From positions 2,294,001 through 2,358,000 of the forward strand of contig NZ_CP028426.1 in NCBI RefSeq assembly GCF_003010915.2: 64,000 nucleotides of DNA, given 5' to 3'. Made by a program: the position numbers and the translations under genes. A model generated the notes under the pieces. That model made no database searches and was not told where the DNA came from. It worked only from the letters and a program-made list of their open reading frames with translations. Every line of letters begins with the position of its first letter. Position 1 is the first letter of the stretch. Below are positions 38,401-45,961 of this stretch, in pieces. This DNA is from Gulosibacter molinativorax (lineage in GTDB: Bacteria; Actinomycetota; Actinomycetes; Actinomycetales; Microbacteriaceae).

Positions 38401-39125
38401 ACGCTGTCGCCCTTGCCGAGGCCGAACGAGAAGTCGACGTCGTCGCCCTCGAGCACGAGGAATTCGCCCGGCTGCAGCACGGTGCCATCCGGGATGACGC
38501 CGTCGCCCGGTCGCTCCTTGTCGTCCTGAAGCTTCCAACCCGAAACATCCGCGGGCAGGATGCCCGCGTTGTACAGCTCGACCGCGTCGGTGCTGCCGGT
38601 GTACTCATCGTCATAGTTGACCTCGTTGACGACGACGTGCGCGAAGCTGTTCGCGGCGCCCTTCGTCGTGACGGCGGTGACCTCGTAGTCACCCGCGGCC
38701 TCACGCAGGCCCCAGCTCGTTATGCCGAGGTCGTTGCCCGCGTGCGCCGACCACGACGCCTCGTGCACGAGGTTGCCCTCGCTGTCGAAGAGGCGTGCCT
38801 GGTCGTTGCCGCCGAGGCCGAAGTCGAAGTCGGCCTCCTCGAGGACGAAGAAACCGCCTGGCTCGACGATCGAGCCGGCGGGGATCGCGTAGTCGCGCGA
38901 GTCGTTGTCATCTTTAAAGATGTAGCCGCCGAGGTCGACGGCCTCGGCGCCAGAGTTATAGAACTCGACCCAGTCGCCAGGGTCGCCCTGATTGGAGACG
39001 ATTTCATTGATCAGGATGTCTTCTTCGACCGTGGCCGCATTCGCAATCGTGGGGGCCGTAACGAGTACGGTCCCAGCGATCGCGAACGCGGCCACCGCCG
39101 ACAGGCTCTTGCCTGCAGTGCGCAT
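35457..39125 (-). CDS. LAQTG-anchored surface protein with five lamin-tail domains
   Basis: A 1222-aa cell-wall protein. The N-terminal signal is MRTAGKSLSAVAAFAIAGTVLVTAPTIANA. Five lamin-tail domains follow, each recognisable by an opening of the INEI..DWVEF type (ILINEIVSNQGDPGDWVEFYN is the first). A region of about 330 residues resembling a beta-propeller comes next (EDSSGLDFHEGALWAVDNGTG..), then tandem GDDSA/GDDTA units over about 120 residues. The protein ends with LAQTG, a hydrophobic helix and RRRGD, a sortase anchor. GGGAG precedes ATG 39125. Lamin-tail domains in secreted bacterial proteins often accompany nucleases or phosphoesterases, but no catalytic site is seen. Confidence 0.85.
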   Translation of the reverse strand: MRTAGKSLSAVAAFAIAGTVLVTAPTIANAATVEEDILINEIVSNQGDPGDWVEFYNSGAEAVDLGGYIFKDDNDSRDYAIPAGSIVEPGGFFVLEEADFDFGLGGNDQARLFDSEGNLVHEASWSAHAGNDLGITSWGLREAAGDYEVTAVTTKGAANSFAHVVVNEVNYDDEYTGSTDAVELYNAGILPADVSGWKLQDDKERPGDGVIPDGTVLQPGEFLVLEGDDVDFSFGLGKGDSVTLLDGAGTVVDSMDYENTAPLMVWARCPDGSGDWAHASELTLGSANNCEPLVVAEAELILNEIDSSPADWLEFVNPGAEALDVSGFEIRDNSDDHRWRFPAGSSIQPGEYLVVEAGTVGLVYDDQTGAWAENTFEAAIGIGSGDSIRVYDAAGTLIQETSWTEHAAVDGDAALATIGRCPDTTGEFGLTHPTPGAANECITPDVAINEIESNGGTPGDWVEIINTGATPVDISGWTVMDNDPFGHASDVTPLEAGTILQPGELFVFEELTHFDFGLGNGDTATVRDAAGQTIDEHTYAAHAAGSLSRCPDGTGEFVDTEISTKGQLNACGNPVVLNEVESSDADGGDDWIELVNPRNNEPLDVSGLVIKDNDDTHEYVIPAGTSIEAAGYLVITETEFGFGLGGNDSVRIFEGENIVEETSWEGHAEHTWGRCPSATGNFAATSAPTPGAINSCPGIPAVEAWPGADAVTVLDPAPMFLEDSSGLDFHEGALWAVDNGTGTIWKLDAAVDGSVAFADDWADGKRVRFQKDAADASAAGPDSEGITLDASGTVYLAVERDNSAKGVNFNAILAVDPNKAGPDIVADAEWDLTSSLPAVSANMGIEAVEWVSNDIVAGQLVDANTGSGFDPSVYPDAVSDGVFFVALEDNGHVYAYVLNEDGSAVQIADIDAQIGGAMGLDYDSVLGVLWVEADDGYNGRLAQVSFDGTSSPSVLHVERPASMPNINNEGFATSPIEYCVDGQRPAWWFADGVMPESLRTAPLPCELPDNGGDATGDADATGDDSASGDDSAAGDDSASGDDSASGDDTASGDDTANGDDTAAGDDSATGDDSANADDNAAGDDSAAGDDNAAGDDSAAGDDSAAGDDNVAGDDNTSGDAATAGSDAASGDDNGASDTDAGNNGDGSGDDVNAGGASGSNGGDDTATDAGQTDSGSNDGLAQTGAEPLTWVLILGGLLVAAGAVLFFLRRRGDSTVAPAETE

Positions 39126-39236
39126 TGCCGCTCCCTTGGTTTCAAAACACGGTTGGTTTTGTGAACACAACAGATGCAGTCAAGACCAGCGACCAAAGCG
39201 CCGGGTAACTCCCAGGTGAACGGGGATGAAACGGCG

Positions 39237-40874
39237 CTACTCGGCGAACTCGTCTAGGGATGCGCTGCCTGGGCTCGCGGGGATCATCGGCGCGTCGATC
39301 TCGGCGCGTTCGAGCAGCTCGGTCATGCGGCGTTGGCGGCCGGGTTGCACGAGCGTGACGACAATTCCGCGGTTACCCGCGCGGCCGGTGCGGCCGGCGC
39401 GGTGCAGGTACGTCTTGTACTCGTCGGGCGGATCGGCTTGGACGACGAGGCGCACGTCATCGACGTGAATGCCGCGCGCCGCGACGTCGGTGGCCACCAG
39501 TACATTCACGCGACCGTTCGTGAACTGCTCTAGGTTTGCCGTGCGCTCCGGTTGCGAGAGGTCACCGTGCAGGGCAACCGCGTCGACGCCGTGTTCCCGC
39601 AGCGCGATCGCGAGCTCCTCGGCCCCCGCGCGCATCCGCCGGAAAATGAGCACGCGACCGCCCGAGCCCGCGAGCTGCGCGAGCACCGGCTCGCGGTCGC
39701 GCCGCTCGACGATCAGGACGCGGTGCTCGATCTCGCCCACCGCATCCTCGTCGAGCTCGTGTACCGAGGGGTTCGGCATGTAGCCCGCGACCAGGTCGAG
39801 GACCGCGGCGTCGAGCGTGGCCGAGAACAGCATCCGCTGCCCGGTCGGCTTCGTGCGATCGAGGATGCGCTCGACCGAGTCGATGAAGCCCATCGAACTC
39901 ATTTCGTCGGCCTCGTCGAGCACCGTGACGGCGACCTGCGAGAGGTCGAGGTTGCCGCGGCGTTCGAGATCCTCGACACGGCCCGGGGTACCAATCACGA
40001 TGTCGACCCCACGCTTGAGCGACGTGTTCTGCTTCGTGTAGGCGACGCCACCGTAGATCTGCGTCGTGAACATACCGAGCGCGCGGGCAAGCGGTTGAAT
40101 CGTGCGGTCGAGCTGCAGGGCGAGCTCGCGCGTCGGCACGAGGATGAGCGCGAGCGGTGGGCGACCGACGCCCTTCTTCCGCTTGCCGTGCATCCAGAAC
40201 AGTCGCTGCACGAGCGCCGCGCCGAACGCGATCGTCTTGCCGGAACCGGTGCGACCGCGGCCAAGCACGTGCTTGCCGCCGAGCGCGTCCGGAATCGTCG
40301 CGACCTGAATCGGGAACGGCTCGTGCGCGCCCAGCTCAGCCAGCGCGTCCACGAGGCGAGGATCGAGGCCGAGGTCGGCGAACGAGACGCCCTCCGCATC
40401 CGCGGCGGTCGTGACTTTGGCGTCGAGCCGCTCAAGGACGCGGTCCTCGCGGGGCTTCCGGGTCGGCTCCTCCCCTGCGGGCAACTGCGTGCTCGCGTCG
40501 ATCAGGCCGTTTGAGCCCTGGCCGGCGCGCTCGCGTCGGGGGCGCGGCTTGGGCGCGGCATGTTCGCTATTCGACGTCACCCGCTCGTCGCGAGGCTGAG
40601 GCTTGGTGCGGGGCCGCGGCTGCTCCGAGCGACCGGAGCCCGAGCGACCTGCACCTGAGCGCGCCGACTTCGAGTGCCCGGAACTCGACGAGGACGGCTT
40701 TGCATACCCAGCCCCAGACGCACCGGACTTCGAGCGTCCGCCGCCGCCCGCGACACCATCCGCACGCTTGGGCGCCGACTGCCCACCCTTGGTTGCACGA
40801 CGCTTCCCCGAGGGCTTCCCAGCCGAGGGGTCGTAGTTCTTCGCCGCGCGGTAGCCGCCTCGTTTATTTGCCAT
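39237..40874 (-). CDS. DEAD-box ATP-dependent RNA helicase
   Basis: A 545-aa helicase. A basic, Gly/Ser/Lys-rich N-terminal tail of about 165 residues (MANKRGGYRAAKNYDPSAGK) precedes the core. The core has the Q motif region FPIQVATIPDALGGKHVLGRGRTGSGKT, DEAD box VLDEADEMSS, motif III SAT, and HRAGRTGR in motif VI. It most resembles RhlE/SrmB-type helicases used in ribosome assembly and RNA decay. The long tail may bind RNA. The residue before TGSGKT is Arg, giving GRTGSGKT where AQTGSGKT is usual. Confidence 0.9.
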   Translation of the reverse strand: MANKRGGYRAAKNYDPSAGKPSGKRRATKGGQSAPKRADGVAGGGGRSKSGASGAGYAKPSSSSSGHSKSARSGAGRSGSGRSEQPRPRTKPQPRDERVTSNSEHAAPKPRPRRERAGQGSNGLIDASTQLPAGEEPTRKPREDRVLERLDAKVTTAADAEGVSFADLGLDPRLVDALAELGAHEPFPIQVATIPDALGGKHVLGRGRTGSGKTIAFGAALVQRLFWMHGKRKKGVGRPPLALILVPTRELALQLDRTIQPLARALGMFTTQIYGGVAYTKQNTSLKRGVDIVIGTPGRVEDLERRGNLDLSQVAVTVLDEADEMSSMGFIDSVERILDRTKPTGQRMLFSATLDAAVLDLVAGYMPNPSVHELDEDAVGEIEHRVLIVERRDREPVLAQLAGSGGRVLIFRRMRAGAEELAIALREHGVDAVALHGDLSQPERTANLEQFTNGRVNVLVATDVAARGIHVDDVRLVVQADPPDEYKTYLHRAGRTGRAGNRGIVVTLVQPGRQRRMTELLERAEIDAPMIPASPGSASLDEFAE

Positions 40875-40938
40875 GCCTGCCTAGTGTTCGCTTGCGAGTG
40901 ATGCTCCAACGGTACTCGTGCGAGCGGGCTTATCGGTC

Positions 40939-41187
40939 TTAAACCTGTCGCCGATGCCCAAGCGTCACGACGACCACCAAGAGTCTGGAATCCTCGATCG
41001 TGTAAAGGATGTGGTAATTGCCGACCCGAATTCGGTAGCCGTTACGCCCGCGCAAGACTTTCATATCGGGCGGACGTGGGTCCGCGGCGAGCAATGCGAT
41101 TGCGCCGCGAATCCGCGGCTGATCCTGTTTGTCGAGCTTCCGCAGTGCACGTAACGCGGCGGGCCGTAGCTCAATCGTGTAGGCCAC
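40939..41187 (-). CDS. RelE/ParE-family toxin
   Basis: An 82-aa toxin (MAYTIELRPAALRALRKLDK) with the RelE fold signs: basic helix 1, KVLRGRNGYRIRVGNYHILYTIEDSRLLVVVVTLGHRR. The Arg-rich strand and the end motif fit mRNA-interferase RelE. It follows its antitoxin gene with six bases between them, the standard order. Expression is likely limited by autorepression from the palindrome upstream of the antitoxin. Confidence 0.9.
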   Translation of the reverse strand: MAYTIELRPAALRALRKLDKQDQPRIRGAIALLAADPRPPDMKVLRGRNGYRIRVGNYHILYTIEDSRLLVVVVTLGHRRQV

Positions 41188-41193
41188 GGCAGG

Positions 41194-41439
41194 TCACCAG
41201 CCGAGATCAGCTTTAGCTTGCTCCCACGGGATGTTCGGGCCTTCTTCATCCATCGCCTCATCGAATGCGGACACGTCTTCGACCTCATCCGCCGCCTTAA
41301 GCAGTCGCTCATACTCGGCCGGACTCACGACAACCGCTTGAGTCTCTCCGCGACGTTCCACGAACACCGCCTCGTGTTGGGCGGTTTCGATGACGGCAGC
41401 AAAGTGTTTGCGCGCGTCTGAGGCGGAGATCGCAGTCAT
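41194..41439 (-). CDS. Phd/YefM-family antitoxin
   Basis: An 81-aa antitoxin starting MTAISASDARKHFAAVIETAQHEAVFVERRGETQAVVVSP, the typical DNA-binding N terminus. An acidic C-terminal tail would wrap the toxin (DEVEDVSAFDEAMDEEGPNIPW). ATG 41439 is chosen; the longer start at 41454 would overlap the operator. Paired with the downstream RelE toxin. Confidence 0.9.
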   Translation of the reverse strand: MTAISASDARKHFAAVIETAQHEAVFVERRGETQAVVVSPAEYERLLKAADEVEDVSAFDEAMDEEGPNIPWEQAKADLGW

Positions 41440-41447
41440 GCAACAAT

Positions 41448-41474
41448 TGTACATTTAACCAACTGAAATGTACA
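41448..41474. promoter_or_regulatory. Palindromic operator of the Phd/RelE module
   Basis: Arms TGTACATTT (41448-41456) and AAATGTACA (41466-41474) are perfect inverted repeats. Each arm begins or ends with TGTACA, itself a palindrome, and the two TGTACA centres are 21 bp apart, two helix turns. This is the arrangement expected for two antitoxin dimers binding side by side just upstream of ATG 41439. Confidence 0.8.
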
Positions 41475-41524
41475 TTATCCGCTCACCCTGACAACTACGA
41501 ACAGGAACGAGCACTCCAACACCC

Positions 41525-41542
41525 ATAGCACGCTGCTATATT
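41525..41542 (+). promoter_or_regulatory. Leaderless promoter with operator for the HTH-MNT/HEPN module
   Basis: TATATT at 41537-41542 ends six bases before ATG 41549, and there is no ribosome binding site, so transcription should begin at or near the ATG. The inverted repeat ATAGC-ACGCT-GCTAT (41525-41539) overlaps this -10 box and is a natural site for autorepression by the HTH domain of the first gene. Confidence 0.6.
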
Positions 41543-41548
41543 GACTAC

Positions 41549-42019
41549 ATGGCAAGGTTTGACCTCAGTCGCGCGAGCGAGCTCGTTCGTCGGGCCCGGC
41601 TGGATGCGGGGCTCGCACAGTCGGAACTCGCGCGCCGCGCGGGCATCCGGCAACCAAGCCTTGCCCAAATCGAGTCAGGAACAAGAGGAATATCCGACGA
41701 GATGCTCGAGCGTATCCTTAAAGCCGCCGACTACCGCCCGTCCCTCCCCCTCGCCGAACTTGCCGATTCAATCGCCACGGCCGCGGGTCGACACGGGCTC
41801 TCGAACGTGCGCGTATTCGGCTCAACCGTGCGCGGCGAGGACCACTTTGACAGCGATATCGACCTGCTCGTCACGCCGTCCTCGAGCACCGACTTGTTCG
41901 ACCTCGCTCTGTTTGCGAACGAAGTGCGCGAACTCACCGGGTTTCATGCGGATGTTATCGTGGACGCCGAGCTTTCCCTCGCCAGCGATTCGTCAACACT
42001 TGAGGCGGTGCCGCTGTGA
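41549..42019 (+). CDS. MNT antitoxin fused to an N-terminal HTH domain
   Basis: A 156-aa fusion. Residues 1-60 are an XRE helix-turn-helix (ELVRRARLDAGLAQSELARRAGIRQPSLAQIESGTRGIS). Residues 80-150 are a minimal nucleotidyltransferase with GS at 91-92 and the metal-binding Asp pair D101/D103 (GEDHFDSDIDLLV), plus a third Asp at 135. MNT antitoxins neutralise HEPN RNases by nucleotide transfer. The HTH fusion lets the same protein repress its promoter. It overlaps the HEPN gene by four bases and is transcribed away from the Phd/RelE pair. Confidence 0.88.
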   Translation: MARFDLSRASELVRRARLDAGLAQSELARRAGIRQPSLAQIESGTRGISDEMLERILKAADYRPSLPLAELADSIATAAGRHGLSNVRVFGSTVRGEDHFDSDIDLLVTPSSSTDLFDLALFANEVRELTGFHADVIVDAELSLASDSSTLEAVPL

Positions 42020-42405
42020 CGGAGGATTCGAGTGGCCGATTCCAACCACGGCCACGTCGCGAGACCCAAAAACGCGCTGAAAACGATGCGGAAAACTTTC
42101 GCGCCGAGCTGCTTCGCATCCGGCGTCGCACCACTGCGATCGTTGAGAACGGACGCGAACAATTCGCGGAGGGCGACCCCAGCTACGACGTCGCGAGTAT
42201 GGTGATCATCCGTCTCGCGGCGTTACTTGAACGCCCCGAGTTCGGCGACGCGGCAGCGCTCCTCACGCCGGATGAGCTCGCCGCGATTCGCACGACTCGA
42301 AACATCGCGGCGCATGCCGGGTACGGCAGCATGAACGACGATCTATTTTGGATTGCCGTCACGCGCCGCGTCCCAGAGATCATCCGGCGCCTGCTCGAGG
42401 CTTAG
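42016..42405 (+). CDS. HEPN-domain toxin partner (putative RNase)
   Basis: A 129-aa helical protein from GTG 42016. The HEPN catalytic motif appears as R95-NIAA-H100, an R-x4-H, followed by AGY. In characterised HepT toxins the modified Tyr follows as R-x4-H-x-Y; here it is R-x4-H-x-x-Y (Y103), one position further on. A basic, disordered-looking N terminus precedes it. The gene is translationally coupled to the MNT antitoxin. Most likely it cuts RNA when released. Confidence 0.82.
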   Translation: MTEDSSGRFQPRPRRETQKRAENDAENFRAELLRIRRRTTAIVENGREQFAEGDPSYDVASMVIIRLAALLERPEFGDAAALLTPDELAAIRTTRNIAAHAGYGSMNDDLFWIAVTRRVPEIIRRLLEA

Positions 42406-42411
42406 CGGGAA

Positions 42412-45400
42412 CTACTCCACGAGCCCCTCTTCGCGCAGCCTCTGCTCGTTGCGCTCCTGCCGCTTCATCGCGCGCTTCTCGAGCGCACCCTCGACCACGA
42501 CGTACAGCGCCGGCAGCACGATCAGCGTCAGCAGCGTCGACGACAACAGGCCACCGATCACGACGATCGCCATCGGCTGCGAGATGAACCCGCCGTGCCC
42601 GCCGACGCCGATTGCCATCGGCACGAGCGCGAGGATCGTCGCGAGCGCGGTCATGATGATCGGGCGCACACGCCGGCTGCCGCCCGCAAACGTCGCCTCC
42701 CGCACAGTGAGCCCGCGACGGCGGTACTGGTTCACGAGGTCGATCAACACGATCGCGTTGGTCACGACGATACCGATCAGCATCAGCACGCCAATGAGCG
42801 ACGCGACGCCGAGGGGGATGCCGGATGCGACCTGCAGCAGGATCGCGCCGGTCGCGGCGAACGGAATCGAGATGAGCAGCAGGAACGGCTGCAGCAGGCT
42901 CTTGAACGTCGCGACCATCACGATATAGACGATCAGGATCGCGGCGAGGAGCGCCAGCCCAAGTTGCTGGAACGCCGCCTGCTGGTCGGCCGCCGTGCCC
43001 GCAAGCTCGGCGGATGCGCCGGCCGGCAACTCGACGCCGTCGAGCGATTCCTGGATCGCAGCGCTGAGCCCCCCGAGGTCCTCACTGTCGGTCGACACCG
43101 CGATCTCGACATACGGAGTGCCCGAGGATGCATTGATCGCCACGGGCCCGTCGACCACCTCGATATCCGCGAGATCGCTCAGCGGCACCGTGGTCGGGCC
43201 GACCTGAATCTCGAGATCCTCGAGCTCGGCGACGCTTTGCGGCGGCTCCTGGCCACCCTCGAAGTAGATGTTCATCGCCTGGCCGTCCATCATGACCTGA
43301 CCGACTTGCACGGGCTGCAGCGCCTGCGCGATCTGACCGCCGATCGCGACCTCGCTCAGCCCGAGGCGCGCGGCCTCCGCCTGATCAATGTTCAGCCGCA
43401 CGTAGGGACGCGTCTCGTCGAGGTCGCTCACGGCCTGTGTGACGCCCGCGGTATCCGCGAGCGCGGGCATCACGAGTGCTTCGGCTTCGGCGAGCACCTC
43501 CAGGTCGGGCGCCGAAACGCGCACGGTCACCTCATCCGAGAAGCCGCCACCCGCATAGCCGACGGTGACCTGACCGAGGTCGGTGCGCTCTTCGAAGAAC
43601 TTGACAAGCTCGGCCTGCAGCGCATCCGCGTCCGCATCCGGATCGACCGTCACCGAGAACTGGGCCGAATTCGAGCCGCCGCCGAACATCGCGCTGAACG
43701 GATCGGAGCCGTAGCTGAGCTGCACGAGCTCGATCTCGTCGTACTCATCCAGCACGGACTCGACCTTCGCTGCCTCGTCGCTTAGGACGTCGATGGATGC
43801 GTTGGCCGGCAGCTCCTGCGAGAGCTGGAAGGTGTTTTGCCCGGCAGAGCCGAGGAAGTTCGTGGTGAGCAACGGCACCATCGCACCGGTACCGATCAGG
43901 ACGACCAGCGCGCCCGCGAGCGTGGCCCACGGACGGCGGATCACCCAACCCAGGATGGGCTCGAAGATCCGCTGCAACCAGTTACGCGGCTCAGACTCGG
44001 CCTGCTCGAGCGCCGCGTCGCGCTCGGCGACGGTGACGTGCGCGTAGGCGGTCGAGACGTATTCGGGCTCGGTGGTTGAGTTTGTCGAAGCCACCGCCGC
44101 CTCGCCGGTTGATCTTGTCGAAGCCACCTCGACAGGCTCGTCGACCTCGATGCCCCCGGTGTGCTCCTCGACGGGAGCCGCGTGCTTCCCGGCGCCCCCG
44201 ATCGCGGGTACCTGCCCGCGCACCTTCGAGCCGCCCATGAACCAATACGCGAGCACCGGCACGATCGTGAGCGACACGAGCAGCGACGCGATCATCGCGA
44301 GCGCGCTCGTGAACGCGAACGGCCGGAAGAGCTCGCCCGTGATGTCGGCGACGAACATGATCGGCACGTACACCGCAACGGTCGAGATCGTCGACGCCGT
44401 CACCGCCGAGGCAACCTCGCGCACGGCATCCGAGATGACCTCCACACGCTCCCGGCCACGCAGCGAGGCGGTCGGATGCAGGGAAAGGTGACGACGGATG
44501 TTCTCGACCACCACGATCGAGTCATCGACGACCCGGCCGATCGCGATCGTGAGCGCGCCTAGCGTGAGCATGTTCAGCGAGTAGCCCGCGAACTGCAGCC
44601 CGATAAACGTCACAAGCAGCGAGGTCGGGATCGAAATCGCGGTGATGATCGTCGCGCGGAACGACAGCAGGAACACGAAGATGACGATCACGGCGAAGAG
44701 CAGGCCGAGCAGGCCCTCGTTCACGAGCGTGTCGATCGACTGCACGATGAACGGCGCCTGGTCGACACCGACGACGATCTGGACATCCTCACCGACGGCC
44801 GCGCTGAGCTCTTCCTCGAGTTCGGGCAGGGCCGCGACCACCGCATCCGAAACCTCGACCGTGTTGGCGTCGGGCCGCTTCGTGATCGACAGGGTCAGCG
44901 CATCCTCGCCGTTCACGCGCGAAATGCTATCGATGGGGTCGTAATTACGTTCGAGATCGGCGACGGTGTCGAGAGTGACGACGTCTCCACTCTCGGGAAC
45001 TTCGGCGCCGAGCACCGGCATCTCGGCGAGGTCGGCGACGTCCTCGACTACGTGCCCCGCCTGCACCGTGAGGGTCTCGCCGCCCTCCGTGATCTGCCCC
45101 GCGGGCACGAGCACGCCCGCGTTCTCGAGCGTGTCCGTGATCGACTCGATCGTGAGCCCGTTCGCCGCGAGCGCCTCCTGATCGGGCGTGATCGTGATCC
45201 GCTCGGATCGGTCGCCATAAAGGTCGACCGCGCGCACGCCCTCGAGCGAGCGCAGCTCGCCTATCGTCTCGACGCGCAGGTGCTCCGCGACCGCGATCGC
45301 ATCCCCACCCGTCACCGCGAGCTGAATCACCGGCAGGTCGTCGACGCCGCCCGACATGACGCTCGAGTCCGAGTCCTCCGGCAGCTGGCCATCGATGCGG

Positions 45401-45741
45401 TTGAGCGCTTGCTGGATGCGCTGCTCGGCATAGACGATGTCGGTGCCGTAGGTGAAGCTCGCGAACACCATCGAGGAGCCCGCACTCGAGACGGTCGTTG
45501 TCTCCTCGAGGCCCTGCAGCCCCTGCAGCGCCGACTCGATCGGCCCCGTCACGTCGTTGTCGACGATCTCGGGGGATGCGCCGGGGTACGTCGTGATGAC
45601 GGAGACCTGCGGCAGCGAGATCGACGGGATGAGTTCCTGCTTGAGCGAGGTCATCGAAGTGACGCCGAAAAAGGCGATCGTCACGGTGATGAGCGCGATC
45701 AACGCACGGTTGGTCAGGCTGAGTCTGGCGAGGCGATGCAC
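42412..45741 (-). CDS. RND-family efflux transporter (AcrB/MMPL-like, HAE type)
   Basis: A 1109-aa exporter with the RND plan: helix 1, a large periplasmic-type loop (ITTYPGASPEIVDNDVTGPIESALQGLQGLEETTTVSS), helices 2-6, a cytoplasmic linker, helix 7, a second loop and helices 8-12. FVFLLSFRATIITAISIPTSLLVTFIGLQFAGYSLNMLTLGALTIAIGRVVDDSIVVVENIRR contains the proton-relay Asp pair. GTG 45741 (VHRLARLSL) has GGGAGG at proper spacing and is preferred to 45759. The linker between helices 6 and 7 has REP-derived VAST-repeats. Substrate unknown. No membrane-fusion partner is beside it. Confidence 0.88.
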   Translation of the reverse strand: MHRLARLSLTNRALIALITVTIAFFGVTSMTSLKQELIPSISLPQVSVITTYPGASPEIVDNDVTGPIESALQGLQGLEETTTVSSAGSSMVFASFTYGTDIVYAEQRIQQALNRIDGQLPEDSDSSVMSGGVDDLPVIQLAVTGGDAIAVAEHLRVETIGELRSLEGVRAVDLYGDRSERITITPDQEALAANGLTIESITDTLENAGVLVPAGQITEGGETLTVQAGHVVEDVADLAEMPVLGAEVPESGDVVTLDTVADLERNYDPIDSISRVNGEDALTLSITKRPDANTVEVSDAVVAALPELEEELSAAVGEDVQIVVGVDQAPFIVQSIDTLVNEGLLGLLFAVIVIFVFLLSFRATIITAISIPTSLLVTFIGLQFAGYSLNMLTLGALTIAIGRVVDDSIVVVENIRRHLSLHPTASLRGRERVEVISDAVREVASAVTASTISTVAVYVPIMFVADITGELFRPFAFTSALAMIASLLVSLTIVPVLAYWFMGGSKVRGQVPAIGGAGKHAAPVEEHTGGIEVDEPVEVASTRSTGEAAVASTNSTTEPEYVSTAYAHVTVAERDAALEQAESEPRNWLQRIFEPILGWVIRRPWATLAGALVVLIGTGAMVPLLTTNFLGSAGQNTFQLSQELPANASIDVLSDEAAKVESVLDEYDEIELVQLSYGSDPFSAMFGGGSNSAQFSVTVDPDADADALQAELVKFFEERTDLGQVTVGYAGGGFSDEVTVRVSAPDLEVLAEAEALVMPALADTAGVTQAVSDLDETRPYVRLNIDQAEAARLGLSEVAIGGQIAQALQPVQVGQVMMDGQAMNIYFEGGQEPPQSVAELEDLEIQVGPTTVPLSDLADIEVVDGPVAINASSGTPYVEIAVSTDSEDLGGLSAAIQESLDGVELPAGASAELAGTAADQQAAFQQLGLALLAAILIVYIVMVATFKSLLQPFLLLISIPFAATGAILLQVASGIPLGVASLIGVLMLIGIVVTNAIVLIDLVNQYRRRGLTVREATFAGGSRRVRPIIMTALATILALVPMAIGVGGHGGFISQPMAIVVIGGLLSSTLLTLIVLPALYVVVEGALEKRAMKRQERNEQRLREEGLVE
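44071..44140. repeat. REP-like repeats inside the RND linker
   Basis: TTGTCGAAGCCACC occurs twice (44082-44095 and about 44116-44129), with GGTGG before the first and CTCGACAGGCTCG after the second. On the minus strand these encode VASTRSTGEAAVASTNSTTEP in the cytoplasmic linker of the exporter. They share the TCGACAGGCTC core with 33305-33339. Confidence 0.75.
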
Positions 45742-45862
45742 CCATCGATCCTCCCACACTCAAGTGAAACGGTGCAGCTTTGCCCGGTTTTCCGCACAGG
45801 TTCGTAAGTCGGCTGCGGATGCACAGCAACCGCTCAGCTGCCTCAGTTGCAAGTTCTCAAAG

Positions 45863-45898
45863 TCGCGATATATCTTGTCTTTATCGCGATATATCGCG
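45863..45898 (+). promoter_or_regulatory. Probable PadR operator/promoter of the DUF4097-padR pair
   Basis: TCGCGATATATC occurs twice, at 45863-45874 and 45884-45895, 21 bp apart. The second extends to the perfect 14-bp palindrome CGCGATATATCGCG (45885-45898). AT-cored palindromes of this type are usual PadR sites, and the padR gene is second in the operon that starts 64 bp downstream. The site is also upstream of the divergent RND gene. Confidence 0.72.
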
Positions 45899-45961
45899 TT
45901 GTGCAGCCGTGCTCACCACCTCGGGCACGTAAGGCAAAGCACCGAAGAACTGGAGTACCCC

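Noticed and set aside
36258..39164. 968-codon plus-strand open frame opposite the lamin-tail gene
   Set aside because: Its composition (repeated Arg/Val/Asp/Ala) mirrors the antisense of the LTD repeats. The minus-strand gene has signal, domains and anchor, so this is a shadow.
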